A stretch of DNA of 64,000 nt from Pseudomonadota bacterium (lineage in GTDB: Bacteria > Pseudomonadota > Gammaproteobacteria > Burkholderiales > Burkholderiaceae_C), in the NCBI GenBank assembly GCA_029780695.1, contig JAKOYD010000078.1:18931-82930 (forward strand). Reading direction: 5' to 3'. This document shows, in pieces, positions 19,049-28,733 of this stretch; position 1 is the stretch's first letter, and the number at the start of each line of letters is the position of its first letter. Both the position numbers and the translations under genes were made by a program. Under the pieces are notes generated by a model. That model saw only the letters and a program-made list of their open reading frames with translations. It did not search any database and was not told the DNA's origin.

Positions 19049-20065
19049 ATGACCCTCAAGCACATTGTTTCGCGTCTCTTCACGCTGCTGCTGGCGGTGG
19101 TGCTGGTCGGCGCCTTCACCTTCGACGCCGAAGCCCGTCGCATGGGGGGCGGCAAGTCCATGGGCCGCCAGTCCAGCAACGTGACCCAGCGCGAGGCAGC
19201 GCGCACGCCGCCCGCCACGCCGGCCACGCAGGCCAACCCAGCGGCGCAAGCCGGCCCCGCCGCGGCAGGCGCCGCAGGCACCGCCGCCGCGGGCGCGGCA
19301 GCGCGCAAGCCGTGGGGCGCCATGATCGGCGGCCTGGCCGCTGGCCTGGGCCTGGCCTGGCTGGCGCATTCGCTGGGCTTGGGCGCGGCGTTCGGCAACA
19401 TCCTGCTGTTCCTGCTGCTGGGCGTGGTGGTGGTGGCCGTCATCGGCATGATCCGCCGCTCGCGCAACAGCGCTCAAGGCAGCGGCAACCTGGCCTACCA
19501 GGGCGCGGGCGCCGCGTCCAACCCCGTCACCCCTCGCCAGTACAGCCCCACCAAGGTCGGCAACGACGCCTCGGCCCGTCCGTGGGAAAGCCAGGCCGCG
19601 CATTTCGACACCGGCGCGGCAGCGCCGGCCGGCGGCTCGATGATCGGCTCGGCCCTGCAGGGCTCGCAGAACTGGGGGGTGCCGGCGGACTTCGACGTCA
19701 CGGGCTTCACCGATGCGGCCAAGCGCAACTTCATCGCCCTGCAGGACGCCTGGGACCGCTCGGACATCCCGACCCTGCGCGCCATGATGACCAACGACAT
19801 GCTGGCCGAAATCCAGTCGCAACTGGCCGAGCGCGAGCGCACCGCACCCGGCCAGGCCAACAAGACCGACGTGGTCATGCTCGAAGCGCAGCTGCTGGGC
19901 ATCGAGGAGCTGGACGACATGTACATGGCCAGCGTCGAATTCAGCGGCATGATCCGCGAAGACGCGTCCGCTGGCCCCAGCCCGTTCCGCGAGGTCTGGA
20001 ACATGACCAAACCCAAGACCGGCCGCGGCGGCTGGCTGGTGGCAGGGGTGCAAGCGTTGCAGTGA
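19049..20065 (+). CDS. Tim44-like domain membrane protein
   Basis: 338 residues from the ATG at 19049. It opens with a hydrophobic segment (residues 8-25) that may be a signal or anchor, then the recurrent motif RRMGGGKSMGRQSSNVTQR, an Ala/Pro-rich linker, two hydrophobic segments at about 90-110 and 112-132, and a C-terminal Tim44-like domain (about 215-338). In bacteria the domain is found in inner-membrane proteins of unproven role. It follows ubiE by 61 bases and ends before a strong terminator, so ubiE and this gene form one unit. Confidence 0.85.
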   Translation: MTLKHIVSRLFTLLLAVVLVGAFTFDAEARRMGGGKSMGRQSSNVTQREAARTPPATPATQANPAAQAGPAAAGAAGTAAAGAAARKPWGAMIGGLAAGLGLAWLAHSLGLGAAFGNILLFLLLGVVVVAVIGMIRRSRNSAQGSGNLAYQGAGAASNPVTPRQYSPTKVGNDASARPWESQAAHFDTGAAAPAGGSMIGSALQGSQNWGVPADFDVTGFTDAAKRNFIALQDAWDRSDIPTLRAMMTNDMLAEIQSQLAERERTAPGQANKTDVVMLEAQLLGIEELDDMYMASVEFSGMIREDASAGPSPFREVWNMTKPKTGRGGWLVAGVQALQ

Positions 20066-20144
20066 AGGGGCTGCCGGGGGTTGGCGCTCGGCTCCGTGGC
20101 CACTCGCTAGCCTCCCGCGCTGGCTTTTGTTGCGCGGCGAACCC

Positions 20145-20169
20145 ATGGCGCCCTTCGGGGCGCCATTTT
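20145..20169 (+). terminator. Intrinsic terminator after the Tim44-like gene
   Basis: Stem ATGGCGCCC (20145-20153), TTCG tetraloop, GGGCGCCAT (20158-20166), then TTT. A stable 9-pair stem with a UUCG loop. Confidence 0.75.
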
Positions 20170-20235
20170 CATGGGTCGCGCCACCAAGGCAGTCACAGCG
20201 CCGGCCTCGGCCGTTGTCATGAATAATCGCGGGTT

Positions 20236-20778
20236 ATGGTTACACCGTCCCCTCTATCGCGGCTCGTCGACACGCTGGGCGAATTCACCCGCAATCTCAG
20301 GCCGCCCGGCTGGCTGGTCGACGAGACACAGCACCGGCTGGTGCTGTTCATCAACCATGTGCTCATGCAAGAGCCGGAAGCCCAGGCGCGGCTGGCGCGG
20401 CAAAAGGGGCGCGTGGTGCGCCTGCAGTGGCGCGACTTCGCCATGCAACTGGCCGCCACCCCGGCCGGCCTGTGCGAACTGGCGCCCGCCGCCACGCCCG
20501 ATCTGCTGCTGACGGTGACCGACACCTCGCCGCTGGACCTGGCCCGCAACGCGCTGCAGGGCGAGCGGCCCGGCGTGCGCATCGAGGGCGACGTGCAGTT
20601 CGCCGCCGAAATGAACTGGCTGGTTGACCACGTGCGCTGGGACGCCGAGGAAGACCTCTCGCGCCTTGTGGGTGACGCGCCGGCGCACGCATTGGCCAAT
20701 GCCGGCCGCGCGGTGGCCCAGGGCTTGCGCAAGTTCGCCAGCAGCCTGCCGGGGCAGGGCAGGGCCCGGGGCGAATGA
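20236..20778 (+). CDS. ubiJ: Ubiquinone biosynthesis accessory factor UbiJ (SCP2-like)
   Basis: 180 residues. The N-terminal part resembles the SCP2 lipid-binding fold of UbiJ, with [28 protein letters not shown] and [14 protein letters not shown] as family marks. UbiJ holds the hydrophobic ubiquinone precursor in the soluble Ubi complex with UbiK. It ends 41 bases before the GTG of ubiB, and the ubiJ-ubiB pair follows ubiE as in other proteobacteria. Confidence 0.87.
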   Translation: MVTPSPLSRLVDTLGEFTRNLRPPGWLVDETQHRLVLFINHVLMQEPEAQARLARQKGRVVRLQWRDFAMQLAATPAGLCELAPAATPDLLLTVTDTSPLDLARNALQGERPGVRIEGDVQFAAEMNWLVDHVRWDAEEDLSRLVGDAPAHALANAGRAVAQGLRKFASSLPGQGRARGE

Positions 20779-20818
20779 AAGCCACCCGCTCCTGGCGCGG
20801 CGCGCAAGGAAGCGCGCG

Positions 20819-22387
20819 GTGAACCGTTTCGCGCGCGCCGCCTACATCGTCTGGATCGCCCTGCGCTACGGCCTGGACGAGCTGGTGCTCACCAGTTTCG
20901 AGCATCCGGGCCTGCGGCTGGTCGCGCGCATGGCCTCTCTCGGGCGCGACCTGTCGGCGCCGCGCGGGCAGCGGCTGCGCGAGGCGCTGCAAAAGCTCGG
21001 GCCGATCTTCGTCAAGTTCGGCCAGGTGCTGTCGACCCGGCGCGACCTGCTGCCGGCCGACGTGGCGGACGAGCTGGCCTTGCTGCAGGACCGCGTGCCG
21101 CCTTTTCCCGGCGAGCAGGCCGTGGCCACCATCGAGCGAGCCTTCGGCCAGCCGGTCGACACCCTGTTTACCAGTTTCGACCGCACGCCGGTGGCCAGTG
21201 CATCCATTGCCCAGGTGCATTTCGCCACCATGCTCGACCGCAACGGGCGCGAACGCGAGGTCGCGGTCAAGGTGCTGCGGCCCGGCATGCTCAAGGTCAT
21301 CGACCAGGACTTGGCGCTGATCCGCATGATGGCCGGCTGGGTCGAGCGCCTGGCCCCCGACGGCCGGCGCCTGAAGCCGCGCGAGGTGGCCGCCGAGTTC
21401 GACAAATACCTGCACGACGAGCTGGATCTGGTGCGCGAAGCCGCCAGTGCCGCGCAGCTGCGGCGCAACATGGCGGGGCTGGACCTGGTGCTGATCCCGG
21501 AAATGTTCTGGGACATGATCCGCCCCGAGGTGCTGGTGATGGAGCGCATGAAGGGCATCCCGATCGGCCAGATCGAGCGCCTGCGCGACGCGGGGCTGGA
21601 CATCCCGAAGCTGGCGCGCGACGGCGTCACCATCTTCTTCACCCAGGTGTTCCGCGACGGCTTTTTCCACGCCGACATGCACCCGGGCAACATCATGGTC
21701 AGCGTCGAGCCGGCGACCTTCGGGCGCTACGTGTCGCTGGACTTTGGCATCGTCGGCACGCTGACGCAGGTCGACAAGGAATACCTGGCGCAGAACTTCG
21801 CCGCCTTCTTCCGGCGCGACTACAAGCGCGTGGCCGAACTGCACATCGAAAGCGGGTGGGTGCCGCCGGACACGCGCGTTGACGAGCTCGAAGCCGGCAT
21901 CCGCAGCGTGTGCGAGCCTTACTTCGACCGCCCGCTGAAGGAAATATCCCTTGGCATGGTGTTGCTGCGGCTGTTCCAGATATCGCGCCGCTTCAACGTC
22001 GTCATCCAGCCGCAACTGGTGCTGCTGCAGAAGACCCTGCTGAACGTGGAAGGCCTGGGCCGCCAGCTCGACCCCGACCTGGACCTGTGGGCCACCGCCA
22101 AGCCCTTCCTCGAAAAATGGATGCATGAACAGATCGGGCCACGGCGCCTGTGGCGCGAACTGAAGGAGCAGTCGCCCTATTACGCCAAAATGCTGCCCGA
22201 TCTGCCGCGCCTGCTGCACGGCTACCTGCAGCAGCGCCCGCTGGACGACCTGCGCGCCGACCTGGCCGAACTGGTGCGCCAGCAGCGCCACACCAACCGG
22301 CTGTTGCAGAAAATCGTGTATGGCGGCATCGGTTTTCTGCTGGGGCTGGTCGTGATGCAGGTCGTCGTGCGCGTGCGCCTTTTCTGA
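20819..22387 (+). CDS. ubiB: UbiB atypical kinase/ATPase for ubiquinone biosynthesis
   Basis: 522 residues from a GTG at 20819 preceded by AAGGAAG; the frame stays open to 20624 but would overlap ubiJ with unrelated sequence. The UbiB/ADCK signature [14 protein letters not shown], the lysine strand VAVKVLRPG, the catalytic [11 protein letters not shown] and metal-binding LDFGIVG are all present. A C-terminal hydrophobic pair anchors it in the inner membrane. UbiB has ATPase activity needed for ubiquinone synthesis, probably extracting lipid precursors from the membrane. Confidence 0.95.
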   Translation: MNRFARAAYIVWIALRYGLDELVLTSFEHPGLRLVARMASLGRDLSAPRGQRLREALQKLGPIFVKFGQVLSTRRDLLPADVADELALLQDRVPPFPGEQAVATIERAFGQPVDTLFTSFDRTPVASASIAQVHFATMLDRNGREREVAVKVLRPGMLKVIDQDLALIRMMAGWVERLAPDGRRLKPREVAAEFDKYLHDELDLVREAASAAQLRRNMAGLDLVLIPEMFWDMIRPEVLVMERMKGIPIGQIERLRDAGLDIPKLARDGVTIFFTQVFRDGFFHADMHPGNIMVSVEPATFGRYVSLDFGIVGTLTQVDKEYLAQNFAAFFRRDYKRVAELHIESGWVPPDTRVDELEAGIRSVCEPYFDRPLKEISLGMVLLRLFQISRRFNVVIQPQLVLLQKTLLNVEGLGRQLDPDLDLWATAKPFLEKWMHEQIGPRRLWRELKEQSPYYAKMLPDLPRLLHGYLQQRPLDDLRADLAELVRQQRHTNRLLQKIVYGGIGFLLGLVVMQVVVRVRLF

Positions 22388-22399
22388 GCGAGGGAGAAC

Positions 22400-23869
22400 A
22401 TGAACGTCACGCTGATGATCTTCGTCATCGCCTATCTGCTGGGCACCCTGGCCATCGGGGTGTGGGCCGGCACGCGCATCAAGACGACCACCGACTTCGC
22501 GCTGGCGGGCCGCAACCTGCCGCTGATCATGATCGTGACCACCACCTTCGCGACGTGGTTCGGCGCCGAGACGGTGATGGGCATTCCGGCCAAGTTCGTG
22601 CAGGGCGGCCTGGGCGCCATCATCGAAGACCCGTTCGGCGCCGGCACCTGCCTGATCCTGGTGGGCGCGTTCTTTGCCGCCCGGCTGTACCGCATGAACC
22701 TGCTGACCATTGGCGATTTCTACCGCCAGCGCTACGGCAAGGGTGTGGAAGTGTTCTGCTCGGTGGCGATCATCCTGAGCTATCTGGGCTGGGTGGCGGC
22801 GCAGATCACGGCGCTGGGCTTGGTGTTCAACGTGCTGACCGGCGGCGCCGTGTCTGAAAGCGTGGGCATGGTGATTGGCACCGCGGCGGTGCTGGTGTAC
22901 GTGATGGTGGGTGGCTTTCTGGCCGTGGCGTGGACCGATTTCATCCAGATGATCGTGCTGGTGCTGGGCCTGTCCGTCATTGCCGTGTTTTCGGCCGAGC
23001 TGGCGGGCGGCGCCGGGCAGGTGATGAACCTGGTGACGCAGCAGGACATGCTGCGCTTCTTCCCGGAACCGACGTTCAAGGACATCGCCTTCTTCATTGG
23101 CGCCGGCATCACCATGATGCTGGGCAGCATCCCCCAGCAGGACGTGTTCCAGCGCGTCATGTCTGCCAAGGACGCGCGCACCGCGCAGAACGGCGCCATG
23201 ATCGGCGGCGCGGCCTACATCCTGTTCGCCTTCGTGCCGATGTTCATCGTCACCGCGGCGGTGGTGGTGATGGGCGACCGCGCGGTGCAGATGGTGCACA
23301 ACGACTACCAGAAACTGCTGCCGGCCTTCATCATGGGCCACATGCCGCTGGTGATGCAGATCCTGTTCTTCGGCGCGCTGCTGTCGGCCATCAAGAGCAC
23401 GTCCTCGGCCACGCTGCTGGCGCCCTCCACCAGTTTTGTCGAGAACATCCTGGGTAACCTCTACCCCTCGATGAGCGACCGCCAGCGCCTGGTGGCCATG
23501 CGCGCCAGCATCTTGATCTTCTCGCTCAGCGTGCTGGCCTACGCCATCGCCATGCGTGGCACGTCCATCTACGAACTGGTGTCGTCGGCCTACCAGGTGA
23601 CGCTGGTGGCGGCTTTCGTGCCGCTGTTGCTGGGCCTTTACTGGAAGCGCGCCACCACGCAGGGCGCGGTGCTGGCCATTTTGCTCGGGGTGGGTACGTG
23701 GGTACTGTTCTTTCCTGGTGTCACGCATCTGGGCGAGGCGTTTCCGGGTCAGCTGGCGGGGCTGCTGATGGCATTTGTCGGCATGGTGGTGGGCTCGCTC
23801 GCGCCGCAGTGGATTCACGACCACCGCACGCACACCCATCGCCTGGCGCCCCGGCCGGAGCACGCCTGA
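22400..23869 (+). CDS. Sodium:solute symporter family (SSS) transporter
   Basis: 489 residues, with AGGGAGA before the ATG. About 13 hydrophobic segments match the LeuT-fold SSS family; the early FALAGRNLPLIMIVTTTFATWFGAET region and the late LLSAIKSTSSATLLAPS with its serine-rich sodium site are typical. Members take up solutes such as proline, pantothenate, acetate or choline by sodium coupling. The substrate cannot be read here. It begins 13 bases after ubiB, so the two are probably cotranscribed. Confidence 0.85.
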   Translation: MNVTLMIFVIAYLLGTLAIGVWAGTRIKTTTDFALAGRNLPLIMIVTTTFATWFGAETVMGIPAKFVQGGLGAIIEDPFGAGTCLILVGAFFAARLYRMNLLTIGDFYRQRYGKGVEVFCSVAIILSYLGWVAAQITALGLVFNVLTGGAVSESVGMVIGTAAVLVYVMVGGFLAVAWTDFIQMIVLVLGLSVIAVFSAELAGGAGQVMNLVTQQDMLRFFPEPTFKDIAFFIGAGITMMLGSIPQQDVFQRVMSAKDARTAQNGAMIGGAAYILFAFVPMFIVTAAVVVMGDRAVQMVHNDYQKLLPAFIMGHMPLVMQILFFGALLSAIKSTSSATLLAPSTSFVENILGNLYPSMSDRQRLVAMRASILIFSLSVLAYAIAMRGTSIYELVSSAYQVTLVAAFVPLLLGLYWKRATTQGAVLAILLGVGTWVLFFPGVTHLGEAFPGQLAGLLMAFVGMVVGSLAPQWIHDHRTHTHRLAPRPEHA

Positions 23870-23977
23870 CGCGCCGGGCCGCCAGGCGCGGGGCGGATCG
23901 GGTGCGCGCCTTGGGCCGACCGGCGCGGCACCACGGCGGCGCCGCAGCCCGCCAGGGCGCGCAGCCGGGCCGCCTTT

Positions 23978-23983
23978 TATAAT
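23978..23983 (+). promoter_or_regulatory. -10 hexamer candidate before fmdB
   Basis: TATAAT 40 bases before the fmdB ATG in an otherwise GC-rich 154-base gap. No convincing -35 hexamer is at the right spacing. It may drive fmdB-DUF502-aspS. Confidence 0.4.
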
Positions 23984-24023
23984 GAGCGGTTTTGCGCGCG
24001 CCGCGCCGCCTGCTGGTCTTTTC

Positions 24024-24380
24024 ATGCCCATCTACGCTTACAAATGCGCATCCTGCGGGTTCGCCAAGGACGTGCTGCAGAAAATGTCCGACCCGCCGCT
24101 GACGGTGTGTCCGTCGTGCGGTGAGCCTGCGTTCAACAAGCAGGTGACCGCGGCGGGCTTTCAGTTGAAGGGGTCCGGCTGGTATGTGACCGACTTCCGC
24201 GAAGGCGGCAAGAGCATCGCCGCCGCCAGCGGCGCCAAGCCGGTGGATGGCGCGGCCCGATCGGATGGCGCCGCGCCGTCGCCTGCGCCGGCCGCATCGC
24301 CTGCGCCTGCATCTACCTCGGCGCCACCAGCGAGCAGTCCCGCGCCGAGCGGCGGTGGCTCGACGTCGTCGGGCGACTGA
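24024..24380 (+). CDS. fmdB: FmdB-type zinc ribbon regulatory protein
   Basis: 118 residues from the ATG at 24024. The first 55 residues form the FmdB zinc ribbon with two CxxC pairs (CASC, CPSC) and the family ending GSGWYVTDF. The rest is a low-complexity Ala/Pro/Ser/Gly tail. FmdB proteins are small putative regulators named from the formamidase operon; their target here is unknown. Position before DUF502 and aspS is conserved in betaproteobacteria. Confidence 0.85.
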   Translation: MPIYAYKCASCGFAKDVLQKMSDPPLTVCPSCGEPAFNKQVTAAGFQLKGSGWYVTDFREGGKSIAAASGAKPVDGAARSDGAAPSPAPAASPAPASTSAPPASSPAPSGGGSTSSGD

Positions 24381-24401
24381 TCCCGCGCTGCCTGCTGCCC
24401 C

Positions 24402-25166
24402 ATGATGTCCCGCCTGCGCCAATACTTCATCACCGGCCTGCTGGTGTGGTTGCCGATGGGCGTCACCGTGTGGGTGCTGCTGTGGCTGGTCGGGATCCTG
24501 GACAGCATCTTCCTGGGTGTGCTGGCCGCCGCGGAAGCCGTGGTGCCCGGCCTGGCGTCCGTGGGCGAGCAGCTGCGCCACATCCCTGGGCTTGGCGTCA
24601 TCCTGGTGGCCCTGGTCGTGCTGGGCACCGGCCTGTTCGTGGCCAACATGTTCGGGCAGTGGTGGCTGCGCCAGTGGGAAAAGCTGATGAACCGCATCCC
24701 GGTGGTGCGCAGCATCTATTCCAGCGTGAAGCAGGTGTCGGACACGCTGTTTTCCGGCTCGGGGCAGGCGTTTTCCAAGGCGCTGCTGATCCAGTATCCG
24801 CGTCAGGGCGCGTGGACCATCGGCTTTCTCACCGGCCGCCCCGGCGGCGAGGTGGCCACCTACCTGAAGGGCGACTTCATCAGCGTCTACGTGCCCACCA
24901 CGCCCAACCCCACGTCGGGCTTCTTCCTGATGGTGCCGCGTGCCGACGTGGTCGAACTCAAGATGAGCGTGGACGAAGCGCTCAAATATGTCATTTCCAT
25001 GGGCGTGGTGGCGCCGCCGACGCGCGAACCGCGCGCCGGTGAGCCGCAACCCCTGCCCCAGGTGCCGGGCGTGACCGGCCCCGCCCCGTCTGCGCCGCCC
25101 GCGCAACCTGAAATCCCCGTGTCCCCTGCGCTGGCCGATTCGGCCGGCGCCCGACCAGAACTGTAG
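24402..25166 (+). CDS. DUF502 family inner-membrane protein
   Basis: 254 residues. Two hydrophobic segments (about 9-40 and 60-82), then the family signature NRIPVVRSIYSSVKQVSDTL and a soluble domain with GFLTG and VPTTPNPTSGFF, both typical of DUF502. The C-terminus is a proline-rich tail. Function is unknown; the family is widespread next to aspS. It starts 22 bases after fmdB and ends 13 bases before aspS, so the three form one operon. A second in-frame ATG directly follows the first. Confidence 0.85.
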   Translation: MMSRLRQYFITGLLVWLPMGVTVWVLLWLVGILDSIFLGVLAAAEAVVPGLASVGEQLRHIPGLGVILVALVVLGTGLFVANMFGQWWLRQWEKLMNRIPVVRSIYSSVKQVSDTLFSGSGQAFSKALLIQYPRQGAWTIGFLTGRPGGEVATYLKGDFISVYVPTTPNPTSGFFLMVPRADVVELKMSVDEALKYVISMGVVAPPTREPRAGEPQPLPQVPGVTGPAPSAPPAQPEIPVSPALADSAGARPEL

Positions 25167-25178
25167 AAAGCCCACCCC

Positions 25179-26972
25179 ATGTCGATGCGTTCCCACTACT
25201 GCGGCCTCGTGACCGAGGCGCTGATCGGCCAGACGGTCAGCCTGTGCGGCTGGGTCAACCGCCGGCGCGACCATGGCGGCGTGATCTTCGTCGACCTGCG
25301 CGACCGCGAAGGCTACGTGCAGGTGGTGTGCGACCCCGACCGCCCGGAGATGTTCAAGATCGCCGAAGATCTGCGCAACGAGTTCTGCGTGCAGGTCAAG
25401 GGCCTGGTGCGCGCGCGCCCCGAAGGCACCACCAACGACAACATGAAGAGCGGCAAGATCGAGGTGCTGTGCCAGGAGCTGACGGTGCTTAACCCGTCGG
25501 TCACCCCGCCGTTCCAGCTGGACGACGAGAACCTGTCGGAAACCACGCGCCTGACGCACCGCGTGCTGGACCTGCGCCGGCCCTACATGCAGCACAACCT
25601 CATGCTGCGCTACCGCGTGGCGATCGAGGTGCGCAAGTTTCTTGACGAGCACGGCTTCATCGACATCGAGACGCCCATGCTGGGCAAGAGCACGCCCGAA
25701 GGCGCGCGCGACTACCTGGTGCCCAGCCGCGTGCACGACGGCATGTTCTTCGCGCTGCCGCAGTCGCCCCAGCTGTACAAGCAGATGCTGATGGTGGCCG
25801 GCTACGACCGCTACTACCAGATCACCAAGTGCTTCCGCGACGAAGACCTGCGCGCCGACCGCCAGCCCGAATTCACCCAGATCGACTGCGAGACTTCGTT
25901 CCTCAACGAGCAGGAAATCCGCGACCTGTTCCAGCGCATGATCACCCACGTCTTCAAGAAGACGATGGACGTGGACCTAGGCGAATTCCCCGTCATGCCG
26001 TATGCCGAGGCCATGCACCGCTTCGGTTCCGACAAGCCCGACCTGCGCGTCAAGCTCGAATTCACCGAACTGACCGACGTCATGGCCGATGTGGATTTCA
26101 AGGTGTTCAGCGGCCCGGCCACCACGCCCGGCGGGCGCGTGGTCGCCCTGCGCGTGCCCGGCGGCGCCGAGATGAGCCGTGGCGAGATCGATGGCTACAC
26201 CGAATTCGTCAAGATCTACGGCGCCAAGGGCTTGGCGTGGATCAAGGTCAACGACGTGAGCCAGGGCCGTGATGGCCTGCAGTCGCCCATCGTCAAGAAC
26301 CTGCATGACGCGGCGATTGCCGAGATCCTCAAGCGCAGCGGCGCGCAGAACGGCGACATCCTGTTCTTCGGCGCCGACAAGGCCAAGGTGGTGAACGACG
26401 CCATCGGCGCGCTGCGCCTGAAGATCGGTCACGGCGCGGCGGCGCGCAAGTCGGGCCTGTTCGAGGATCGCTGGGCGCCGCTGTGGGTGGTCGACTTCCC
26501 GATGTTCGAATATGACGAGGGCGAACATCGCTGGAACGCCGTGCACCACCCCTTCACCGCGCCCAAGGACGGCCACGAGGACTACATGGACTCCGACCCC
26601 GCCAAATGCGTGGCCAAGGCCTACGACATGGTGCTGAACGGCTGGGAACTGGGCGGCGGCTCGGTGCGTATCCACCGCGCCGACGTGCAGAGCAAGGTGT
26701 TCACCGCCCTCAAGATCAGCCCCGAGGACGCGCAGGCCAAGTTCGGCTACCTGCTGGACGCGCTGCAATACGGCGCGCCGCCGCACGGCGGCCTGGCCTT
26801 TGGCCTGGACCGCCTGGTCACGCTGATGACCAAGGCCGATTCGATCCGCGACGTGATCGCCTTCCCCAAGACGCAGCGTGCGCAGGACCTGCTGACGCAG
26901 GCGCCCTCGGCCGTCGAGGAAAAGCAGCTGCGCGAGCTGCATATCCGCCTGCGCAACCCGGTCGCGGCCTGA
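25179..26972 (+). CDS. aspS: Aspartate-tRNA ligase
   Basis: 597 residues, the bacterial type with an OB-fold anticodon domain (1-110), a class II catalytic core and an inserted GAD domain. Motif 2 is [18 protein letters not shown], motif 3 [14 protein letters not shown]. It charges tRNA(Asp) in the cytoplasm. Whether it also charges tRNA(Asn) (non-discriminating form) cannot be decided without knowing if the genome has asnS or gatCAB. Last gene of fmdB-DUF502-aspS. Confidence 0.97.
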   Translation: MSMRSHYCGLVTEALIGQTVSLCGWVNRRRDHGGVIFVDLRDREGYVQVVCDPDRPEMFKIAEDLRNEFCVQVKGLVRARPEGTTNDNMKSGKIEVLCQELTVLNPSVTPPFQLDDENLSETTRLTHRVLDLRRPYMQHNLMLRYRVAIEVRKFLDEHGFIDIETPMLGKSTPEGARDYLVPSRVHDGMFFALPQSPQLYKQMLMVAGYDRYYQITKCFRDEDLRADRQPEFTQIDCETSFLNEQEIRDLFQRMITHVFKKTMDVDLGEFPVMPYAEAMHRFGSDKPDLRVKLEFTELTDVMADVDFKVFSGPATTPGGRVVALRVPGGAEMSRGEIDGYTEFVKIYGAKGLAWIKVNDVSQGRDGLQSPIVKNLHDAAIAEILKRSGAQNGDILFFGADKAKVVNDAIGALRLKIGHGAAARKSGLFEDRWAPLWVVDFPMFEYDEGEHRWNAVHHPFTAPKDGHEDYMDSDPAKCVAKAYDMVLNGWELGGGSVRIHRADVQSKVFTALKISPEDAQAKFGYLLDALQYGAPPHGGLAFGLDRLVTLMTKADSIRDVIAFPKTQRAQDLLTQAPSAVEEKQLRELHIRLRNPVAA

Positions 26973-27132
26973 GGCGGCGCGCGGCCTTCTTGAAGGGCGG
27001 CTGCGGATCGGCCGGCCGCCTGACGGGGCTGGCCGCGCGCATGTTCTGGGTTGTCGGTACACGCCTGCGGTGGAGTCCTACGCGGGCTGCGCGGCCACTC
27101 TGTTAGCATGGATTTTCTTTCTGGAGAACTTC

Positions 27133-27462
27133 ATGTCCTACACCTCTGATCTCGTCGATTCGGCCACCGAAACCAAGGAACAACTGGTGACCAACCTGCG
27201 TCGCGTCGTGTCCGACGCCGAGGATTTGCTGGCCGCCACCGCAGGCCAGACCGACAGCAAGATCACCGAATTGCGCGCTCGGGCGCGCGAAAACCTGGTG
27301 GTCGCGCGCGAAAAACTTGCCGACGCCGACGCCGCCTTGCGTGCCCGTGCCCGCCAGGCTGCCAGCGCCACCGACGAGTACGTGCACGACAACCCCTGGT
27401 CGTCGATCGGCGCCGCTGCCGCTTTGGGCATCCTGATCGGCGTGCTGCTCGGTCGCCGCTGA
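27133..27462 (+). CDS. yqjD: YqjD/ElaB-type DUF883 protein
   Basis: 109 residues from the ATG at 27133 (TGGAG upstream). A long charged, coiled-coil-like helix (about 5-80) is followed by DEYVHDNPWSSIGAAAALGILIGVLLGRR, a C-terminal tail anchor ending in arginines. E. coli relatives YqjD, ElaB and YgaM are stationary-phase inner-membrane proteins, and YqjD binds ribosomes. With the next two genes it reproduces the E. coli yqjD-yqjE-yqjK order. A second DUF883 protein is at 37552. Confidence 0.87.
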   Translation: MSYTSDLVDSATETKEQLVTNLRRVVSDAEDLLAATAGQTDSKITELRARARENLVVAREKLADADAALRARARQAASATDEYVHDNPWSSIGAAAALGILIGVLLGRR

Positions 27463-27503
27463 TTCATAGCAGCGCTTTTTGCGCCCCACCTTTGCCGTTC
27501 GCC

Positions 27504-27887
27504 ATGAGCCTGCCTTCTTCCGACGCCAGCACCGCCGCGCGCGTGCGTGGCCTGTTCGCCGACGTGATCGAACTGGCGCAGGTGCGCCTGGAGCTGTTTA
27601 CCGTCGAAGCGCGTCAAGAAATGGCCGGCCTGGCCAGCATGGCCGTGATGGGCGCGCTGGCCGTGGTGTTCGTCAGCTTCGGGCTGATCTTTCTGGCGAT
27701 CTTTCTTACCGTGCTGCTGTGGGACACGCAGCGCCTGCTGGCGCTGGGCGTCTTCACCACGCTGTTTCTCGGCGGAGGGTCCGTGCTGGCGCTGCTGGTG
27801 TGGCAGAAAGCGCGCCAGGGCATTCGACTGTTTGGCACCACGCGCGACGAATTACGGCGCGACCAGGAAAGGCTGCGTGCGTCATGA
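27504..27887 (+). CDS. yqjE: YqjE-like membrane protein (phage-holin-like family, DUF1469)
   Basis: 127 residues from the ATG at 27504 (MSLPSSD); an ATG-less extension to 27492 exists. An amphipathic N-terminal helix with ELAQVRLELFTVEARQE is followed by two membrane spans (about 46-70 and 77-100). The family name mentions holins only because of hydropathy; there is no phage context. Its stop overlaps the start of yqjK (ATGA), so translation is coupled. Confidence 0.83.
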   Translation: MSLPSSDASTAARVRGLFADVIELAQVRLELFTVEARQEMAGLASMAVMGALAVVFVSFGLIFLAIFLTVLLWDTQRLLALGVFTTLFLGGGSVLALLVWQKARQGIRLFGTTRDELRRDQERLRAS

Positions 27888-28210
27888 AGGACGAAGCCGC
27901 CTTTGACCTGGCCACCCGGCGCGAGCAGTTGCGCCTGCGCTCGGCGCAGCTGCGCGACCAGATTGCGGTGCGCAGCCACATATTTCGCCCTGCCTTCAGC
28001 GCCACCGACCGCGTGCGGGGTGGGGTGCGGCGGGCGCGGCGCGTGGGCGACAACCAGGCGCTGCTGCTGCTGGCCGGCGCGGCGCTGGTTGGGGCTGCGC
28101 TGGTGCGGCCGCGCCTGGTGCTTGGCCTGGGCACACGCGCGCTGTCGGGCTGGCAGCTGTATCGCCGCGTTCGGCCCATCGTCGATGGCGTGCTGCGCCA
28201 GCTGGGTTGA
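27884..28210 (+). CDS. yqjK: YqjK-like protein
   Basis: 108 residues. Arginine-rich N-terminal half (LATRREQLRLRSAQLRDQI), then one hydrophobic stretch at about residues 57-80. Sequence similarity to E. coli YqjK is weak by eye; the assignment rests mostly on the yqjD-yqjE-yqjK order and the ATGA overlap with yqjE. Function unknown, probably membrane-associated. Confidence 0.65.
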   Translation: MKDEAAFDLATRREQLRLRSAQLRDQIAVRSHIFRPAFSATDRVRGGVRRARRVGDNQALLLLAGAALVGAALVRPRLVLGLGTRALSGWQLYRRVRPIVDGVLRQLG

Positions 28211-28241
28211 CGCCGGCAAAGCGTTGCGCGAGGCTGGCGCC

Positions 28242-28733
28242 ATGGGTCAGATTTCGGCTGGCGACAAGCGCCCCTTCAAGATTCCCGAATCGGTGCTGGT
28301 GGTCATTCATACCCCGGCGCTGCAAGTGCTGCTGATCCGCCGCGCCGACGTGGCGTCCGACTATTGGCAATCCGTCACCGGCAGCAAGGATGCGCCCGAC
28401 GAACCGTTTGAACACACCGCCGCGCGCGAAGTGCGAGAAGAAACCGGCATCGACGTGGCGCAGCCGGGCCACCATCTGACCGACTGGCGGCTTGAAAACG
28501 TGTACGAGATCTACCCCCGCTGGCGCCATCGCTATGCGCCAGGGGTGACGCACAACCGCGAGCACGTGTTTGGCCTTCAGGTGCCTGCGGCGACCGCGGT
28601 GTGCCTGAACCCGCGCGAACACGACGGCCTCGTCTGGCTGCCTTACCTGCAGGCGGCCGAACGCTGCTTTTCGCCGTCCAACGCGGAAGCCTGCCTGATG
28701 CTGCCGCGCCTGCTGGCCAAGGCGGCCGCATGA
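28242..28733 (+). CDS. nudB: Dihydroneopterin triphosphate diphosphatase (Nudix)
   Basis: 163 residues from the ATG at 28242. The Nudix box is visible as GSKDAPDEPFEHTAAREVREETGI-like sequence near residues 46-69, with REVREETG intact and one extra residue in the spacing, as in the NudB lineage. It removes pyrophosphate from dihydroneopterin triphosphate in folate synthesis. folE, the enzyme that makes this substrate, is only two genes downstream, which supports NudB over a generic Nudix call. Its stop overlaps the next start (ATGA). Confidence 0.87.
   Translation: MGQISAGDKRPFKIPESVLVVIHTPALQVLLIRRADVASDYWQSVTGSKDAPDEPFEHTAAREVREETGIDVAQPGHHLTDWRLENVYEIYPRWRHRYAPGVTHNREHVFGLQVPAATAVCLNPREHDGLVWLPYLQAAERCFSPSNAEACLMLPRLLAKAAA

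Noticed and set aside
20363..24031. 1222-residue open frame on the minus strand
   Set aside because: Antisense to ubiJ, ubiB and the symporter gene; composition is His/Arg/Gln-rich, an artefact of high GC third positions.
23721..25949. 742-residue minus-strand open frame
   Set aside because: Antisense to fmdB, DUF502 and aspS; no recognisable motif.
27504..27887. Possible prophage remnant because of the holin-like family name
   Set aside because: Gene order matches yqjD-yqjE-yqjK and no other phage gene is near.
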